Positions 46,535 to 58,205 of a stretch of DNA of 64,000 bases are shown piece by piece. The stretch lies in NCBI GenBank assembly GCA_030248215.1, contig JASANG010000850.1, positions 1 to 64,000 of the forward strand, read 5' to 3'. Numbering within the stretch: the first letter of the stretch is position 1; each line of letters starts with the position of its first letter. The position numbers and the translations under genes were made by a program. The notes under the pieces are model-generated. The model was not told where the DNA came from. It searched no databases and was given only the letters and a program-made list of their open reading frames with translations. This DNA is from Enoplolaimus lenunculus (lineage: Eukaryota; Nematoda; Enoplea; Enoplida; Thoracostomopsidae).

Positions 46535-47328
46535 ATATGTATGTAGGGCGACAGATTTAATTATATAGAGGTCGTCATTCTGGAAGACTGGCGATCCGAA
46601 CTTATAAAACGGTTTGCTCTAGATTAGGTCGGTATATTCAAGTCCATAGGTTTACGGTACATGATAATTGAAGGTGTGTTTTTCCGGAACTATAAGTTAT
46701 AGCAGGGTGCAACTGGAGGTCTGCCTCCTGCTGCGGCGCAAAATCGGACCGTTGTTCCGGTAGAATTTTTGGCGGAGGTTATTTTGGTATTGTAATGTTT
46801 TTAAACATAGCAATAATAGTGGTTGGGTTTCGTTTCAATGTTAGTTTTGGTACAATTTCAAAAACCAGTTGATTTGATTTCTTTAAAAATATAATAAACG
46901 AATTTTTTTGTCAAAATTAGTGTTAAAGAGATAGCTAGCATTCGGTTAGGGTTGAATTATTCTGTTATATTTTCATGTTAACATGAATCTACGTCCATTT
47001 ATTCGTGAAACACCACACTCATATGTCAGGACGTAAGCTAACAAATTTTGCGCTGCATCCGAGTAAAATACATGCATACTCTGGCTGTGATAAAGTGGAG
47101 TAGGCTGGGATACGACGGTTTACGTCATGTCTCTGAATATGAAAGTAATTTTGCTTGCTTTACTAATCAACCAGACTTATTTAAGCCATGAAATGTTTAG
47201 TGTAAGTCTATTACAAAACTAACTGAAGAACCTTTATACGAACAGTATAATAGGTTTTATATTGACATTGTAATCAAAGTTATTAAGCGGGACTCGTTTC
47301 AATTAGACCTGGAGGTTTGCTAGTCAAA
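46535..47328. other. Upstream region of IFRD1-like gene
   Basis: 46700-46790 is a worn CCGG-family hAT end (CAGGGTGCAACTGG). The rest is unassigned; the promoter cannot be placed. The start codon has AAA before the ATG. Confidence 0.35.
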
Positions 47329-50300
47329 ATGCCGAAGAAAAAAGACCGGAAGCTAAAGACTGCGCATAAAATAGCAGCCAGAGGTAAATAGATCATTTGT
47401 TTTGGTGTACGTTAAAATACTAAATATTATTAATTGAGAGTCTGAACTGCATGGCATTATGCAGTAAGCAGTACTACGTAGCATGTAACCAGTTGACCGT
47501 TTTATTAAGCAGGTGTAAAAGCAGGTATACGGGGGTGGCTCGAACTCTCAGTTCACGGCTGCTTAAGTGAACGCTCGGCCCTACCGCGCAACCAGCCAGT
47601 CGAGCTGCTTCTATCATCGGCAATATGTCGACCGTATGCTGACGTTTAGTATATACGTACGTATACGTACCTACAGCGCGAAGCGTTATATTGCCTGCGC
47701 ACTTAACGCACAAGTATGTCTCACATGCTTACAAGTATATAAATTCAATGTGTTTTAACGTATTTGAGGTTTTTTCAGCGAATCATCAGTCTTATTATTG
47801 TCCAGTGAGTTTTAATACCGTTGACCAGTTTGTACTTCACTTCGCAAACCGGAAATCTCGGTATTTGTGAGGTCTCGGACTCGGCCTCTGTTTTTTGAGT
47901 CTCGGTGGCTTAGGACAGAGACCAGAAGTCGGGAATTCAGCAAATGCATCGCTGATGAATAACATTTCGCTATATGAGCCGGTCTCAGTCTCGGTATTTA
48001 TCCGAGTCCGCCTATCCCTGGTCCAGATGCATTATGGTAGCAAATAAATAAAAAATTTATTTCAGATTTCTTAGTGGCTCTGTGTCGGCAAAATTTAGAT
48101 CCTTAGGACGACGTATATTTGATTTGTAAACCTTCTTAATATAATAATCCGAAGTTATGCAATCGAAATGTATACATATTAAACACCACGGTAAAAGTGA
48201 ATATACATATATACTGTGCTGTTGTTAATGAGAGCAGGCAAGTCAGTTGTAATGTTTGTGTTTTCACAGACGCTGGATCGTCTCAAGGAATGCCAGCAAT
48301 TGCTCGGAATGATGAAGGCGAAAGTGATGGAGAAGATGATTCTATGAGCGTTGTTACTCATTTATCTTTAGACGAAGCTGAAAGTGTGATGTGCGAATGT
48401 ATGTAACGCGCATTACGGAAACACTTGTTTTTGCTTTTTTTTGACCCAGAGTTTGAATTTGCGGCTCAGGTCATGAAGCCATTGGTTGATGAGCTTGGGT
48501 TTTTGATATGTCAAAATTCACATTTCAAGAAGGTTTACAACCCTGGTCAGTTTTCATTTATGAAATTGAGTGATAAGTTGTGGTGCTGTAAATCAAACCA
48601 TATTACAATGAATTCGAGTTGGATATTTCAAAATTCACCTTGTTTTATTGTCTACGTAATATTCCGCTTAAGTTGGCGTGTCAAATTGCTACATTTTATT
48701 TTATACCATATGTAGTTTTATCTCTATATACGTAGATGAAGAGATTTTTTAGTCAAGGTCCAAATTTTGAGGCCGTTAAGTCGTTGGTTTTTGACAGCCC
48801 TGCTGTGCTCTGAACTGAAGATTAAACTTGTAGCCATTAGACATGTCATTTACCAAGTCGAATATTACACAAGCGGTAGAAATCTGAATTTTTGAAATAT
48901 CGAAAGCCGAATTCATTGCAAATCTGATTGAAGCTCAGAACAGCAAGTGCTAAAACTTTTCAAAAATGGTACTTGGATTTTTTAAAACCAAGCAAACTTT
49001 TGTTGCCACCCTGCCTGTACCATCATGTTTTAAGTACAAGTGTTTTTGTGATAGAATGACTACAGTTGCAAATTTTTAAAAACACATCTGCATACATAAA
49101 TTTTTGAAGCAACGAGTTTTCATTATTGTATGATATAGCATGTAATTGTTTCGTAATACTCGTCTATTGTGTATCTTTAGCGCCAGTAGTTGACGATACA
49201 GGGGAATTAAGTGAAGAAGCCGTTGCCCTACTCGAAGACAAGTTGAAAGAGTCAATTGATAATGCTGGTCATCGAAAGTTAGTATATTTTGGAGTTTTGT
49301 TCTATATTTTTTGTTGTTTTACATCCAGTTTTAAATGATTTATCATTTCAGCGGAAAAAGTGCGTATTGAATATTGTTTCATGCGTTTTTATATTTTTAG
49401 TACCGCTGTGAGGTGTGCTGCGCTGAAGATATTATCACAGGCATTTAGGAAATATTATTTACCAGAATTTCTGATTGACTGGTACGTAAGTTAAATATAC
49501 TTTAATACGTTTGTTATCTTTTCATAAGTGTAAACTGCAGAGCAGATGTGTTAAACTCGAGATTCTATTTGGATAGTATGTAACGAAACTGGTTATTTTT
49601 TGTATAAGCTTTTTAAAATTGGGAGGCTAGGTTTCATATTGGCAGGGGACGTACGCTTTTTAAGTTCCTGTCACGAATTAGGTCAGGGCCATATATTTTG
49701 TGTGTGAAGCATTTGGTATGTATATCATAGAGATGTCCCGGGCCGGGGCCAGCAAAATACACTAAAATTCAAATCTTATGTACCTTTTACGTAAAGCATG
49801 TACATCAGAATAGGGTACCGTATTTATGATATCGCGTCATGCGACATTATGATAGACATGCGTAGAAAAAATTACGTAGTGCAGTGCTGTTGTAATGCTA
49901 AGTTTGCGCATCAGCAATGTTTTCCTATGTGGTATAGCCGTTTTAAATCTTTTTCATTTTGTTTCCGAGCAGATAGATAAATGTTTTTCTGTTCACTTTC
50001 CGGTTCCGGTAAAATTTACAAATTCCGGTTCCGGTAAATTGTAATTCCGGTTGCACCCTGATACAAACATATATAATTCTAATACAATATCCGCGTATAT
50101 TGCATTAAATAACAGGAAAATTACCATTGTCGATACGCTTGAAAAAACGCTCAAAAAGTCGGACGCTCAATCCCAACGTGAATCAGTTTGTATAGCTGCA
50201 TTGCTTGCAGTTCAACTCGGGCTTGACATATCGGAAACTTTAGCGAAATTAATTTCAAACCTGCGACCCATCGCGTGTGATCCTAGTCAACCAATACTGT

Positions 50301-53300
50301 TGAGGACACAGGTAGGTTAGGTTATTTAAGCTGATAATTGTCTAAAATCATTTCAATTTATAGCTGAATTAATTATAATGTTAAAGATCAATTTTGGTTC
50401 CGGTTAAATAAGTTAACGGCAGATTTACTTGTGGTGCTTTGCATCATTTCAGATGGTGATTGGCGAATTAAGAGTTTGTTGCACTGCATCAGTAATGGAC
50501 AATAAAGTGTAAATCTTTAATGCTTCAATAGTTTTATGAGGTTTGTGAGTGTTAACTATAGTTGACGTTTGATTCATTGCTAAATGAATATACTATCATG
50601 GTTTTGTGTTTTTAGTGCTGTATTGCAATAGGCATTTATTGTGCGTTATGCGAAGAAGAAACCGAGGTTAGTTCAATTATTTTTATTGTAATCGTTTTTG
50701 TATGCTTTGGAGTAGTAGCTATTGTTAGTAGTATGGAAAAATGTTCACATTTTCCAGCATGTGAATTCGATTTGTATTATTCAGTAAGATTGGTTGTATA
50801 TTGCTATATCATGATTTATAGCAATAAGCTTGTTTTCTATGTAATTTTCTTTTCAGGTTAGGTATTTATTTAGCAATTGTGTTTAAGTTTGATTCAATTT
50901 TTAAGACATCTTTTAAAGCGGAGCAAGATAACTCTATTTCATGGTAATGTCTGTGCTGAACTTTAGTAGCAGTGTAAAGTCACGCATTTTGTTGTGTGTT
51001 TTGTAGAACATGAATCAGTGTAAACAAGCGTTTCGATCGATATGGGCCGGGTTTAAAACTAACTGCGCGTCTGAGTGTGGTCCTTTGTTTGCTGCTAGTC
51101 TCCAAATGTGGTCTCTGATTCTGTCACATCCGAAAATACCGCGGACTGCATTGCAGGATGCGATTCAAAAGTAAGAAAATTAGGAAACTGTAAAACTGTA
51201 TGGTTACTTTTGCAGCAGTACGATTCGGTTGTTGAATATGAATGCCGTAATAGATTTTCCTCTCTTTCGCAATAAGTCTAAGATACGTTTTGCAACTTTT
51301 ATGTAGCAGTAGGGATGTGCCGATACCAAAATTTTTGCCGATGCCGATACCGATGCCGATTCTTATTTTGAAATTTTGCCGATGCCGAACCGATGCCGAT
51401 GCCGATTGCAACTTTAGTACACCATGCTTAATAAACAGATAAGATACTACATTACATCATTATATGAAGACTTAAACCCTAACCATTATAAACGATTATA
51501 GTTTTAGACGAACGCTTCATTTCAACTAATATTTTCAAACACAGACGCAAGAAAGATATCAGTTTTCCTGACCGGACACAATGATTTGCGCCCAGTAGTG
51601 AAATTGATAGCAATCTAACTGATTTTTATGTGCAAAAAGTATCGGCAAAGAATCGGCAGTTTTTTATGCAGTGCCGATGCCGATACTCACGAAAACTGCC
51701 GATTATTACCGATGCCGATGCCGATTATTCGACACATCCCTATGTAGCAGTCCTAAGAAAATTACGCTAGCTGTGCGTGGGAGTCGTAAAAATGTTAAGG
51801 TCTTGTTCATGACAGACTGGTCGAAATTATGATACGGTGTACGTAGGTTACTGTGGAAGATTGCTTGGGCAACGAAGTGTTATGTGAAGAATTTTGCAGT
51901 TCCTTTATATTTTGTGTATGGTAATCAAAAGTAAGCAATTTTAACTAGACTAAATTAAGGATTTAACATTATCTATTTCTGCATTTCGAAACTAATTTCG
52001 CATTGTTTTGTTTTTCTAAGTCAGTTCCGTTTTTAGTAAGAACAGCAATTTGAAGGATCGGTTACAAGAAAGTATTATTTGTTCAAAATCTGTGCCAATT
52101 TTGACATCAGCAACTACAATAGTTCATGAGTTTGAAAACATATCAGTAACTGGTATAGGCGCTGTATATATTTGAGAAGAATGGACCATTATTATAGCGA
52201 TGTACCTCGTTTATGTACGTGTCTCGACAGTCCGCATTTGGAATTTCGAATTGCAACCGGTGAAGCGCTTGCGGTCGTCTACGAACTCGGCTACGAATTG
52301 TTGCCATCGTTTCGTGGCGTCGCAAGTCATTTCATGCTGCTCACACGATTTCAAGAGCTCGCAACTGATTCGGCCAAGTATCACGCGAAAAGAGATCGCC
52401 GCATGCAACGAGCAACATTTCGTGAAATCCACGCTGCGATTAAGGTAAACCCATTTTTTATTTGGAATGTTCGTGTTCGGTTCGGAAAACAGGCTCTCGC
52501 ATTTTGGCGCGCTGCTCTGTATACTAATTTGTTCAGCATGCGTAGGCCAGGGATCGACCGGACATTTGTTTCCAGTTCAATATCCGATGTCCGGTATAAG
52601 CATACCATATATTTGCGGTTGTGGTTCCAAATAACTTAAAACTGGTTTTTCGATGCGGGAAATACCAGTTATTTATATTGACTGCAAGACAGCAAGCCAA
52701 GAAATCTAACCTAAACGTTAATTTTAATTGCGCAGACAAATATTTATACACGCGGTTTAGGTATCCGGTAAAATTATCCGGCCGGTCAATCGCTGAGGCT
52801 TGCCAGTAGCGAAGGGTAGTCTGTTTTCGTGTCCTTGGTATGAAGGGAATTCGCTTATTTAAAAAATAGGGATGTGAATACTATATAACATTACAAATTA
52901 ATTCTATAGTTAATGTTCTCTTGGATAGTAGCAAACGAATGTTTAATTTTTAATGTTTACGAATTTTGGAACGGTATAATCTGTATGCATCCACTACACG
53001 GGGCGGAATAACATTTTTTCAGGACGGCGAAGGCCCCGATTTAACAGTCAAATTTGGTCACGAATGTGTTTATCTCGACAGCTGGTGTCTCAAGCTGTAC
53101 TATGATACGTTATGCCATATCTTAACGTTTGGTATCAATCTACATCTCAAGGTAAGTTGGAACTTTATGCAATCGGATTAAAGCATAGTTGTTAGTGAAG
53201 TTTAATTGCCATTCTACAATTTTACCTAGAAACAAAATTTTTTATCAGATGTCTACGGCCAAATATAAAAACTGTTGTAGAGTATTGAGATCCAAGCACC

Positions 53301-54172
53301 GTTCAGTAATTCGAATGTTAGACGGATTTTAAGTCCAATAGTTCAATGTAACATTTTATTCAAACATGTTAGAATAGCATTATGATTTTAGGAAAACGTT
53401 CTGGTCCGAGACTGCTTCTCCTTGGGTCCGCCGATTGTTGAAAGTCAGCTACGTCGCCTCAATAAAAGCGAAAGGGTAAATAGTTGGCTTTGAAATAGTG
53501 GATTGGCGGTCATAATACCAGTTTAGACAGATGCGGTGACATTTGCGACTTTTGTTGCTACGAATTTTTGTGAAACAGTTTGCATGTTGTAACTTCAAAT
53601 AGTATTGTTAGATGCTATATCATCCGTTATAGTAAGATTGATACAGATTGTGCAGGGGTGATAGATTAAATATTTTGTTTTTAAAATTTGACTGAAAGAT
53701 GTTTATATTGTATAAAAAAATCTCTTTAAATGTTTAAAGCCCTATTCACACGTGCAAGTTTTTGCTGCGAGAACTTGCAACTGCAACTTGCACTTGCAAG
53801 TTTTGCCCAAAATCCGTTCGAAAAACGTGCAGCGGCAAGTAATTCGTTAAAATAATAGCTAGGAATTTAGTTCACATGTGTAAATAACCATGGGAGTTCA
53901 CTGCATTTGTTGCCGCCGCTTTCTCATTGGCTGATGAAAAAATGCAAGTTTTGTGTACAATTTGCAGCTGCAAGTTCCCGCATCAAAACTGGCACGTGTG
54001 AATAGGGCTTTAGTCATGAGGTTTGCGAATTTATTACGCTTGTACAAAATATTATTTATGATGACATGATTTGTAGCAGTCAATCAATGCGACAATGAAC
54101 AAAGCACGAACTCAGCTTCGTACAAAACAGCGTGGATGCAAACAACGACTCGCAAGTTTCACTGCTGCATGA
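47329..54172 (+). CDS. IFRD1: Interferon-related developmental regulator (IFRD1/IFRD2-like), 11 exons, 448 aa, complete
   Basis: Exons: 47329-47383, 48270-48398, 49181-49277, 49401-49481, 50116-50311, 50616-50666, 51007-51170, 52177-52444, 53023-53151, 53392-53475, 54080-54172. Every junction is GT-AG and in phase; the 1347-nt CDS is open to a TGA. Human IFRD1 is about 451 aa. Recognisable blocks in order: Lys-rich N-terminus MPKKKDRK; acidic Ser-rich linker; ELSEEAVALLEDKLKESID (exon 3); TAVRCAALKILSQAF (exon 4); DTLEKTLKKSDAQSQRES (exon 5); RIATGEALAVVYEL and FQELATDSAKYHAKRDRRMQR (exon 8, matching the human RIAAGESLALLFEL and HRAKVDKRKQR blocks); FSLGPPIVESQL (exon 10, human FELGPPVM). The family forms ARM/HEAT-type repeats and acts as a nuclear co-regulator (IFRD1) or ribosome-associated factor (IFRD2); I cannot tell which vertebrate paralogue this corresponds to. 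The exon 8 acceptor may instead be used three bases later (52180), changing one residue. Confidence 0.93.
47512..47615 (-). repeat. tRNA-like SINE fragment in IFRD1 intron 1
   Basis: The minus strand reads GACTGGCTGGTTGCGCGGTAGGG, then CACTTAAGC (a Leu-TAA-like loop) and GAGTTCGAGCCAC (B box). The stems do not pair well enough for a working tRNA. Confidence 0.4.
47860..48025. repeat. CTCGGT/GTCTCGG motif cluster in IFRD1 intron 1
   Basis: About ten GTCTCGG/CTCGGTATT/CCGAGTCC motifs in both orientations over 160 bp, ending CTATCCCTGG. It resembles the interiors of the hAT-like hexamer MITEs; the ends are not proven. Confidence 0.45.
49730..49930 (-). repeat. Inverted copy of the 40095-40300 element, IFRD1 intron 4
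   Basis: Starts AGAGATGTCCCGGGCCGGGG and continues with CAGCAAAATACACTAAAATT, the reverse complement of the copy upstream of BRI3. Confidence 0.6.
49993..50060 (+). mobile_element. Right end of a CCGG-family hAT MITE, IFRD1 intron 4
   Basis: Only the terminal 68 bp survive (CTTTCCGGTTCCGGT to CCGGTTGCACCCTG), 55 bp before exon 5. Confidence 0.75.
51310..51742 (+). mobile_element. hAT-like MITE, GCCGAT family, reference copy (IFRD1 intron 7)
   Basis: 433 bp, ends TAGGGATGTGCCGATACC and CGACACATCCCTA, with perfect 8-bp duplications TGTAGCAG (51302-51309, 51743-51750). The subterminal zones are strings of GCCGAT. No coding capacity. Confidence 0.88.
52020..52187. mobile_element. Decayed CACCTATCACCAG-family MITE across the IFRD1 exon 8 acceptor
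   Basis: CCAATTTTGACATCAGCAAC, then ATAGTTCATGAGTTTGAAAAC and TTTGAGAAGAATGGACC align with 5856-5953, which ends CACATTTGAGAATATGGGC. The TTTGAG of the MITE end supplies the AG used to splice exon 8. Confidence 0.55.
53736..54012. mobile_element. MITE with AAAGCCCTATTCACACG ends, IFRD1 intron 10
   Basis: About 277 bp; TTAAAGCCCTATTCACACGT is mirrored by ACGTGTGAATAGGGCTTTA. The interior repeats TTGCAACTGCAACTTGCA. It lies 67 bp before the last exon. Confidence 0.75.
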
Positions 54173-54241
54173 AAAAATCATCAAACTTAGAATCGAATAA
54201 TTTTAGTTGGTTGAAAACAAAAGCATTTTAGCAGATTCTAT

Positions 54242-54247
54242 AATAAA
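54242..54247 (+). terminator. Polyadenylation signal of IFRD1-like gene
   Basis: A canonical AATAAA lies 70 bp after the TGA and is followed within 20 bp by a GT/T-rich stretch (TCTTGTTTT). Spacing and sequence suit the 3' end of the gene above. Confidence 0.65.
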
Positions 54248-54349
54248 AAGTCTTGTTTTAAGTCATATGCGTAGTTCCTATCTCCAGTTGTTAATAGGTC
54301 TTCTATCTAACGATTAACTGGTAGTAGGATGCTACACGCTTGAAAGTAA

Positions 54350-55825
54350 GTCTGCAAGAGAACAGAATTGTTAAAACATTTATATGCGACTGAATAGAAA
54401 TTAAACTTTTAAAACTTTATACCCAAGTTTTTCTAGCGATCAAATTTACATACAAAAAGTTGTAGCAAATAATTTCATATCCGGACATACCCTGTGTCTA
54501 ATTGGACGGAACGCTTTATAGATTTGTATACGGTGTGATCCACCGAGAAATTTTAACCTAAACGCGGTCTCAGTCTAAATTGTGCTTGGAAACTTAATTT
54601 GACTTGAGCTGTAGTTTATTTAGTCGGTGACAAAGAATGATGGCGGTTTTTTACGATTGTTGTTATTTGGCAATTGATCACAATCCCTGCTTCACCTGGT
54701 CATTTGCCAATAGAAAAAGTGAAACCAGAAAAACGTACACATTTCATGGTGTATTAGTAACAATTAGTTGGCTGTTCATTTTTATGATTATGGTATTAGT
54801 GTTGATATAAATATATTGTATTAACAGGTTAATTGCGGGTAACCTGTATAATCTTAGGATCGTATATTGTGTAGTGTTTGCAGCATGATTGATATGTATA
54901 TGTACGTACATAATTTTTGATAACAATGTGGTATACTATTGACAATATAGTGGAATCTCGGCTTATATTTCAGGTTAATATTTAACAAAACAATCTATTT
55001 GGATCGCTTTCAAAATGGTTTTTTGTAAATTGAAAAATATTATTTCTCAAATTAGGCTCTGAAAACAGGTTACATTATAGAACTAAATGGCAACTTTTAT
55101 TTTGTTGCGTAGCCGTAATACTATGGTGGCGCTATATTTGTCGTGCAACGCCGTGTGTCGCCGCCCATCACCGGGCGGTATCGTAATCAAGCAGTGGACG
55201 TACGATACCGCGCGCTATGACGGGCGGTGACGTGCAGCATCGGACGCCAGATTGCATTATTTTTAAAAAGTATGGCGACACCCTTATGCCGCACAGTTAT
55301 GGTATGTGAAATGTATTGCGTATTTTTCATGTCTGTGTGGGTTTTTCATAGTTTTGCTATACGGTTACGATTCGGAAGTTAGGTATTTATTGTTTTACGA
55401 GCTCTTATTGGTGAAACGTTTTCGCTGGTGTTATCGTATCTACTCGTTGCGTTTTTTAAACGTGGCGCTATACTTTTCGACAATTTTAATGCGTTACAAC
55501 ACCGTTCGATGGCCGTCTCCTTGCATTGTGCATCGTAGATAAATTGGCAGACAGTGCCGAAAGGTCTAAGCGTAGATGGTAAGTAAGTATGCGTTAATTC
55601 ATTAGTTTTTAAGACTTACGATTCAAACAAATGCGGAGAATCCCACTAATTTATAGATGAAAAATTAGTTGACGTACAGCGCCGGACGGCACCCCGCAAC
55701 AGGTATAGTGTCATCTGTATCGGTTTCAGTTTTAATCGACTATGAATTTTTGTTTATCGTTCTCGATTACCTAGAAAATTGATACGATTTGGATCAGCAA
55801 ACGCAAATATGTTTAGGTTGTGTGC
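54350..55825. other. No gene assigned; GC-rich hairpin
   Basis: 55142-55245 holds an imperfect inverted repeat (CGGGCGGTATCGTA against TACGATACCGCGCG) in otherwise AT-rich DNA. A 78-codon frame at 55306-55542 has no recognisable domain. Confidence 0.4.
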
Positions 55826-56043
55826 CCATACTCTTTAATGCACGTAGCACCTATTACCAGTTGATGATAGGTCCTATTAAATTCGAACCAGCCAATCGGA
55901 AACTTTGAAAACTGACACATAATTCGTGTTTTGATTGGTCCTACTTGGGAGATGAGTTTGATGTTTTTAGCCGCCTGTAGTTTGCGTGTTTGAAACCGTA
56001 TTGCGGGCTGGTGATAGGTGCAACACACATTTAAAAAATATGG
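55826..56043. mobile_element. CACCTATCACCAG-family MITE
   Basis: Left GCCCATACTCTTTAATGCAC, right ACACATTTAAAAAATATGGG. GTAGCACCTATTACCAG and its inverted form mark the TIRs. Confidence 0.6.
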
Positions 56044-56044
56044 G

Positions 56045-57768
56045 ACCTTGAGTTAGGTGCGTAAATTTAAAATAAATGAGTGTTGGCGTAGTTGTATTTC
56101 CTGAATACGTTTACTGTAATGTGAATTACGGTAGTCAATTTTTTCGTGTTTGTGAATTTAAATTTGAAGTTTGAAAACATTTGGTTCAGTTGAACCTAAA
56201 GATGACTTTGATAGTTTGATTTGTATTCTACAGTGACTCATGTACACTTCTCTCACATCGTAGTGTAACCGGAGTTCGGGTTCCGGTAGGAAAATAGGCT
56301 TTTTTCACTATCCTGGTTCGGTATTTTTTGGACTACATTTTATTGTATTCTCATTGTGTTGAGAATTTGGTGTAAGCTTAGGTAAAGACTTAAGCATAGA
56401 ACACTGCGTTTCGTTAAGCATAAGCTTAAGTGTGTAGGAAAGTGTAGAAAAGTGTACAAGAACTGCATGGTGCAACCGCAATTTCGATTCGGATCAGAAT
56501 TCCGATTCAATACGAGTTCCGATTATCGAAATCGGAATTTTGATATTATAATTTTAGGCCAACTTGTGATATGTTGCATAAAAAATTCTGCATCATTCAT
56601 CTATTAAATTGTTTTATATGAGTTAACTTATCAATTATTGATTGTAGTTTAGCTTTACAGAACGTAACAAAATGATTGCCAACTTGTTCGTGTGACGTTT
56701 TTGAGCATTGTTGCCAGCGAACACTGCCAACCGACGACACCTTAAATCAGTATTATACTTGTTAATACAACTTATCTGTATAGTCACAAAATTTGTAGTT
56801 CCGATTCCGGTATAATCCAGTTCCGCTTAACATCCTAAATAACCGCTACGTTTACGGTGTATGTATATGTGTTTATGATTCGTTAGTGATTTTTATTGAT
56901 AGGTAACGAATTGAATTTATTTTGTTTATAGAGGACATAGTTTTCAAATAACACGGTAGTACTTTTGTTGTCAATTAGTAATGCGTTGTGCTGTTTGGGA
57001 CGTTTGGGTGCAATGATATTGGACAGATTTTCGATGGAATTTAAAATGATTATATTAAACGCCTTTAGTGATACTTGAATGTGCTACTCGAAAGTTTTGG
57101 AGTTGTAGTGGAAATACACTTGGCATGTTCACTGTAGTGATATGAAATTAAGAACCCGGTAGATTGGTTTGAAAGAGCGTTTCATGGCTTGTAAACTCGT
57201 ATGTTTAGGGTAGGGTTAAGGATTTGGGCCTAGGCAAAAGATTTAGGTTTAGGCTTATGCTTATTAGTCAAGTTGACTTGGGCTGCTGGAATACTGCGTT
57301 GAAATAACGAGAAATTACGCTTGCTTATAGCGAAAAAACGGTTGTCAAACTGAGGCTTGGTAGGAAATTGAATTTTTCGGAAGTCAGCTTCAGAGTTGGA
57401 TCGTGTGATTAATATGCAAGGTATTTTATACCGTGAATTGCGGATATCGACTGTATTTAGGTTCGGCTTGTTTTAGGTGTTTACTCTTTTGCTGTGTAAA
57501 CTATGTATTATTGCTTTTTGCTGCTTGTATAATATAAATTGGATGATCTAGTCCGGTGTTTGCATATATGCATTTCGGATATATATACATGGTTAATATA
57601 AAGGATAATGAGTATATAGGACGAGAAGAACAAGGTGTAACTCAGCTAAACAATACCGGAAACTAGGGCGCTAAACGGAACCAGACCCTAGACTACGATT
57701 TTCATGACGAGCTTTATGATATATAATTTGTGTCTACCGTTGAAAAACAGTATAGAGTGTTATGTGCT
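56045..57768. other. No gene assigned
   Basis: AT-rich. It includes a worn CCGG-like hAT end near 56262-56340 and TTAGGC-like remnants near 57180-57270. Confidence 0.35.
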
Positions 57769-57769
57769 A

Positions 57770-58205
57770 CTCAGAGTTGGATGTGGGTAAATATTTTTAC
57801 CCGAGCCGCGCTTTACCAATGCGAATAGGACTTTTTTGCTCGCGGATATACCCGCGCAAAAAAGGTCTGCCCGCGTCCCATCTTTTATCCGCGCCTGAAG
57901 GTAAACCAGTATTTTAAACATCGCAGGTACTTTGCACTTTAATGAAGTTTTGCGTTATAGCTTCAACGAAAGATACACACGAAAGTTTACTAGAAACGAC
58001 AAAATTTCAAACCGAACTGAATAAAGCACCGGATAGCAGCTGACTAAAAGAAACCAGACAATGTCGTATACTTTGCACCTTAAAACTTTACTTTGGCGCG
58101 GGTAAAAACTAAAATTTTGTACCCGCGTGGTATATAAATCTTTACCCACGGGTATACCCGCGGCTGAAATTCTTTACCCGACCCGCGTTTACTCGCGGGT
58201 AATGT
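57770..58205. mobile_element. hAT-like MITE, ACCCGCG family
   Basis: Ends CAGAGTTGGATGTGGGTAA and TTACTCGCGGGTAATGTCCC followed by ACTCTG are inverted. The interior has ACCCGCG/CGCGGGTA strings. The flanks do not match, so no target duplication is visible. Confidence 0.5.

Noticed and set aside
48425-48715. Plus-strand ORF in IFRD1 intron 2
   Set aside because: No family similarity; skipping it keeps phase and length correct for IFRD1.
50456-50512. Possible extra IFRD1 exon starting ATGGTGATTGG after an AG
   Set aside because: Joining exon 5 directly to 50616 matches the family (RTQ then CCIAIGIYC); including this segment would add unaligned residues and its donor is poor.
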